64,000 bases of DNA from the NCBI RefSeq assembly GCF_007830035.1, contig NZ_VLKN01000001.1:496001-560000 (forward strand), given 5' to 3'. The notes under the pieces are model-generated. The model was given only the letters and a program-made list of their open reading frames with translations, was not told the origin of the DNA and made no database searches. This DNA comes from Luteimonas cucumeris (lineage in GTDB: Bacteria > Pseudomonadota > Gammaproteobacteria > Xanthomonadales > Xanthomonadaceae). This document shows positions 61,751 through 64,000 of the stretch, one piece after another. Made by a program: the position numbers and the translations under genes. Every line of letters starts with the position of its first letter. The first letter of the stretch is position 1.

Positions 61751-63700
61751 TTACCGCGTGTTCTGCAGCGCGTAAGACACCAGTCGCGCCGAGAGTTTTT
61801 CGCGCCAGTTCCCGGGCTGGTTCAGCCCCATCCGCTGCATCGCTTCGGCATCCTCGCTCTTGCCTGCGAACAGCGCGCCGAACACGGTGAGTGCTTTCGA
61901 TACAGGCGTTGCGGCATTCGTCTTCAACCAACCCAACGCCTTGACCAGGCGCTGCTCGACTTCGGTGAAGTCGCTGCCGAGTGGGTAGTCAGGCAGTGTG
62001 CCGTCGCCGCGCAGCGGCGCCAGCCGTTCGCGCAGGTTGCGTGGGGAATTTCTCGCCCACTGCGCAGGCAGCTGGAACGTCTCGGCCAACTTGCGGCTGC
62101 GCTTGGCGACGTCGATCAGGCCGCGCTGGAAACGCGCATCGGCGATCGCCGCCATCGCGACCACGCAGTCCTCGTCGGTCTTGCCGCGCACGTCGGCGAT
62201 GCCGTATTCGCTGACGTAGATGTCGCGCAGGTGGCGGGCGATGGTGGCGTGGCCGTAGTTCCAGCGGATGTTGGAAGCGGCCTTGCCGCGCTCGTCGCGG
62301 CTGGCACGCAGCAGCAGCACCGAGCGCGCGTCGGGCAGCGCATGCGCCATCGCCACGAAGTTGTACTGGCCACCGACGCCGGACACGACGCGGCCATCGT
62401 CGAGCGCGTCCGACACCGCCGCGCCGAGCGCGGTGGCCATCATGCAGGTGTTGAAGAAACGCGACTGCTGCCGCTGCAGGCGTTCCAGCGTCTCGTTGCC
62501 GCCGTAAAGCTCGTTGACTTCGCTGACCCGGCGCATGCCGATGGCGCGGCGCGTGTCGTCGTCCATCCGGTACAGCCATTCGTAGAAATCCGGCGAGCCC
62601 AGGTAGAAGGCGCCGTGCAGGAATTCGCCGTCGCGATCGAGCAGTTCCAGGTCGAGCACGCTGGCCTCGCCATCGACGATGCGCTTCATCAGCGCCTCGT
62701 TCTCGACCACCTTGCGGCGGATCACTCCCGCCTGCACCAGGTGCTGGAAACCTTCATTGATCATTTCGCTGCAGCCGTACAGGCCCTGCGCGAAAGTATC
62801 CAGGCCGCCGCTCACGAGTACGGCCGGATGCCGTTCGATGTCCGGATCCAGCGCCGCCAGTACCTTGCGATAGGTGGCATTGTCGGTGTGGCGCAACACC
62901 AGCGCATGGCACAGTGCATCGGACAACGCGCCGATGCCGATCTGCAGCGTACCGCCGTCGCGCACCAGCGTGCTGGCGTAAAAGCCGATCGCGTATTCGA
63001 TGTCGCCCACCGGCTGTCGCGGCAGCGCGAACAGCTTCGGATACGGCGCCGGCGGTGCGACCACCATGTCGAAGAAACTGCTGTCGACCGCTGGCACGCC
63101 ATCCAGCCATGGCAGGCGCGGATCGATCTCGGCGATCAGCACCGGCCGCGGCAGGCCGCGCGCGACGATCGCGTCGATCGCATCGAAGGTCAGGTCGGTG
63201 TTGGACGACAACGAAAAACGCGTGCCTTCGTCGTTGCTGGCGACTTTCTGCACGATGCAGTTGAGGCCGCGGTCGGCCAATGCCTTCGCCACGTGCGTGT
63301 AGTTGAGGCTGGCGTAGCGGCGCTGCGCCTGGCGCGAGTTCATCAGCGCGCCGGACTGCACGTAGAACTCCTCGACCTCGATGTGCGTCGGCAACGCATC
63401 GCGCTTCTGCGCCTGCACGTAGCTGAGACGCGGGAAGTCTTCGCCATACAGGCGCGATACGAACGGGCCGATGAAACGCCGCTCCAGGTCGCTACTGCCG
63501 TCGGGCGGGTCCAGCGACAGCGCCGTGTACAGGTGCAGCGGCCGCGACGGATCGCCGACGACGCGTTCGTACAGCGCATTGAGCAGCCGGTGCGGCTTGC
63601 CGATGCCTAGAGGCGCGCCGACGTGCAGGGGACCGTCGATGCTGGCGAGCAGGGATTCGACCGCGTCGTCGAGCGAGGTGAACAGGGCGGGGGAGGCCAT
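61751..63700 (-). CDS. Acetyl-CoA hydrolase/transferase family protein
   Basis: The 649-residue protein has an N-terminal CoA-transferase-like half and a clear C-terminal acetyl-CoA hydrolase/transferase domain (GVGGQYNFVAMAHAL, DIYVSEYGIADVRGKTDEDC, ARFQRGLIDVAKRSRKL). Family members move CoA between acyl groups or hydrolyse acetyl-CoA. At about 650 residues it is longer than typical 430-500-residue members, with an extended N-terminal region and a C-terminal helical tail. The start at 63700 has GGGGGAGG just upstream; a five-codon longer start exists at 63715. Substrate unknown. Confidence 0.85.
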   Translation of the reverse strand: MASPALFTSLDDAVESLLASIDGPLHVGAPLGIGKPHRLLNALYERVVGDPSRPLHLYTALSLDPPDGSSDLERRFIGPFVSRLYGEDFPRLSYVQAQKRDALPTHIEVEEFYVQSGALMNSRQAQRRYASLNYTHVAKALADRGLNCIVQKVASNDEGTRFSLSSNTDLTFDAIDAIVARGLPRPVLIAEIDPRLPWLDGVPAVDSSFFDMVVAPPAPYPKLFALPRQPVGDIEYAIGFYASTLVRDGGTLQIGIGALSDALCHALVLRHTDNATYRKVLAALDPDIERHPAVLVSGGLDTFAQGLYGCSEMINEGFQHLVQAGVIRRKVVENEALMKRIVDGEASVLDLELLDRDGEFLHGAFYLGSPDFYEWLYRMDDDTRRAIGMRRVSEVNELYGGNETLERLQRQQSRFFNTCMMATALGAAVSDALDDGRVVSGVGGQYNFVAMAHALPDARSVLLLRASRDERGKAASNIRWNYGHATIARHLRDIYVSEYGIADVRGKTDEDCVVAMAAIADARFQRGLIDVAKRSRKLAETFQLPAQWARNSPRNLRERLAPLRGDGTLPDYPLGSDFTEVEQRLVKALGWLKTNAATPVSKALTVFGALFAGKSEDAEAMQRMGLNQPGNWREKLSARLVSYALQNTR

Positions 63701-63732
63701 GACCCAGTATCGCACCGGCGCCTAAACGGGGC

Positions 63733-63780
63733 TTGACATGATCGTTTACGGGTGTAATCTCAAGAAAAATTACAGGCGTA
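63733..63780 (+). promoter_or_regulatory. Promoter with two BlaI-like operators
   Basis: A perfect TTGACA (63733-63738) is followed 16 bp later by a weak -10 candidate TAATCT (63755-63760). Two boxes of form TACRGGYGTA (TACGGGTGTA at 63747-63756, TACAGGCGTA at 63771-63780) form a larger 18-bp inverted repeat (63741-63758 / 63767-63784) differing only in two central bases. The first covers the -10 region and the second the start of the transcript and ribosome-binding site. BlaI/MecI repressors bind TACA-TGTA dyads, so autorepression is likely. Confidence 0.7.
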
Positions 63781-63784
63781 AACG

Positions 63785-64000
63785 ATGCAGATCAGCGAGG
63801 CCGAATCCCTGGTGATGGACGTGCTCTGGCGCCAGCATCCACTGGCGGCCGAAGACGTGGTCGCAGCGCTGGCACGGACCCAGCATTGGCAGGAGGCCAC
63901 CATCAAGACCCTGCTCAACCGGCTGTTGAACAAGGGCGCGATCAAGGCCAGCAAGGAGGGCCGCCGCTACCTGTATGCGCCTGTGCTGAAACGCGAGGAC
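63785..64000 (+). CDS. BlaI/MecI/CopY family transcriptional repressor (3' end beyond window)
   Basis: The first 72 residues are visible, starting four bases after the second operator. The winged-helix signature is clear: QISEAESLVMDVLWRQHPLA, EATIKTLLNRLLNKGAIKAS and the wing GRRYLYAPV. Members are small dimeric repressors, usually of beta-lactamase, metal-resistance or BlaR-type protease genes, and are commonly inactivated by a partner membrane peptidase encoded next. That partner, if present, lies outside the window. Confidence 0.9.
   Translation, partial: MQISEAESLVMDVLWRQHPLAAEDVVAALARTQHWQEATIKTLLNRLLNKGAIKASKEGRRYLYAPVLKRED

Overview
The window is high-GC, gene-dense chromosomal DNA from a gammaproteobacterium, most likely of the Xanthomonadaceae/Lysobacteraceae (Xanthomonas, Lysobacter, Luteimonas and relatives). 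This rests on recognisable gene neighbourhoods (hemW-rdgB-rph; yicC-gmk-rpoZ-spoT-ridA; rpmE2-gltA; mrcA divergent from pilMNOPQ), on the protein families, and on abundant intergenic repeats of the kind seen in this group. I saw no rRNA, tRNA, CRISPR array, insertion sequence or prophage.

Layout. 1-5387 (minus strand): a DUF1631 gene cut by the window edge, a CPXCG protein, hemW, rdgB, a small membrane protein and rph. 5560-10418 (plus): yicC, gmk, rpoZ, spoT, ridA. 10429-16538: an accessory cassette with an AraC-type regulator divergent from a beta-helix lipoprotein, a diheme cytochrome c lipoprotein and a TonB-dependent receptor. 16749-21858 (plus): recG, a nucleoside hydrolase, ribosomal protein L31 type B and citrate synthase. 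21930-25703 (minus): a degenerate AAA+ protein, an uncharacterised conserved protein and penicillin-binding protein 1A. 25928-30789 (plus): pilMNOPQ, the alignment and secretin operon of type IV pili. 30924-37877 (plus): a moxR/DUF58/DUF4381/batA/batB-TPR/batD operon. 38124-41013: a cation symporter and a BTAD-FHA regulator. 41014-41902: a non-coding repeat region ending in a 21-bp tandem array.

41903-59337 (minus) is one closely packed 15-gene operon encoding a complete MSHA-like type IV pilus/type II secretion-like machine. It has a secretin, GspE-type ATPase, GspF-type platform, ExeA-like ATPase with a peptidoglycan-binding domain, TPR protein, GspL/PilM-like and PilO-like assembly proteins, two uncharacterised membrane-anchored proteins and six prepilin-like proteins. 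Three of these are unusually large (354, 386 and 784 residues) with long hydrophobic C-terminal halves, and four share an LPCP/WLP/RY signature. No prepilin peptidase or retraction ATPase is in the window, so the peptidase must be shared with the classical pilus. This operon is the best candidate here for an undescribed system; the beta-helix/cytochrome/receptor cassette is second.

59593-64000: transketolase, an acetyl-CoA hydrolase/transferase family protein on the minus strand, and the start of a BlaI/MecI-type regulator behind a promoter with two matching operator-like boxes.

Recurrent features are heptanucleotide repeats (GATTCCC or GAATCAC) in several intergenic regions, often abutting start codons; long inverted repeats between genes; and an intergenic-type repeat sitting in frame inside recG. 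Start codons were chosen from ribosome-binding sites, overlaps and family alignments from memory; no database search was possible.
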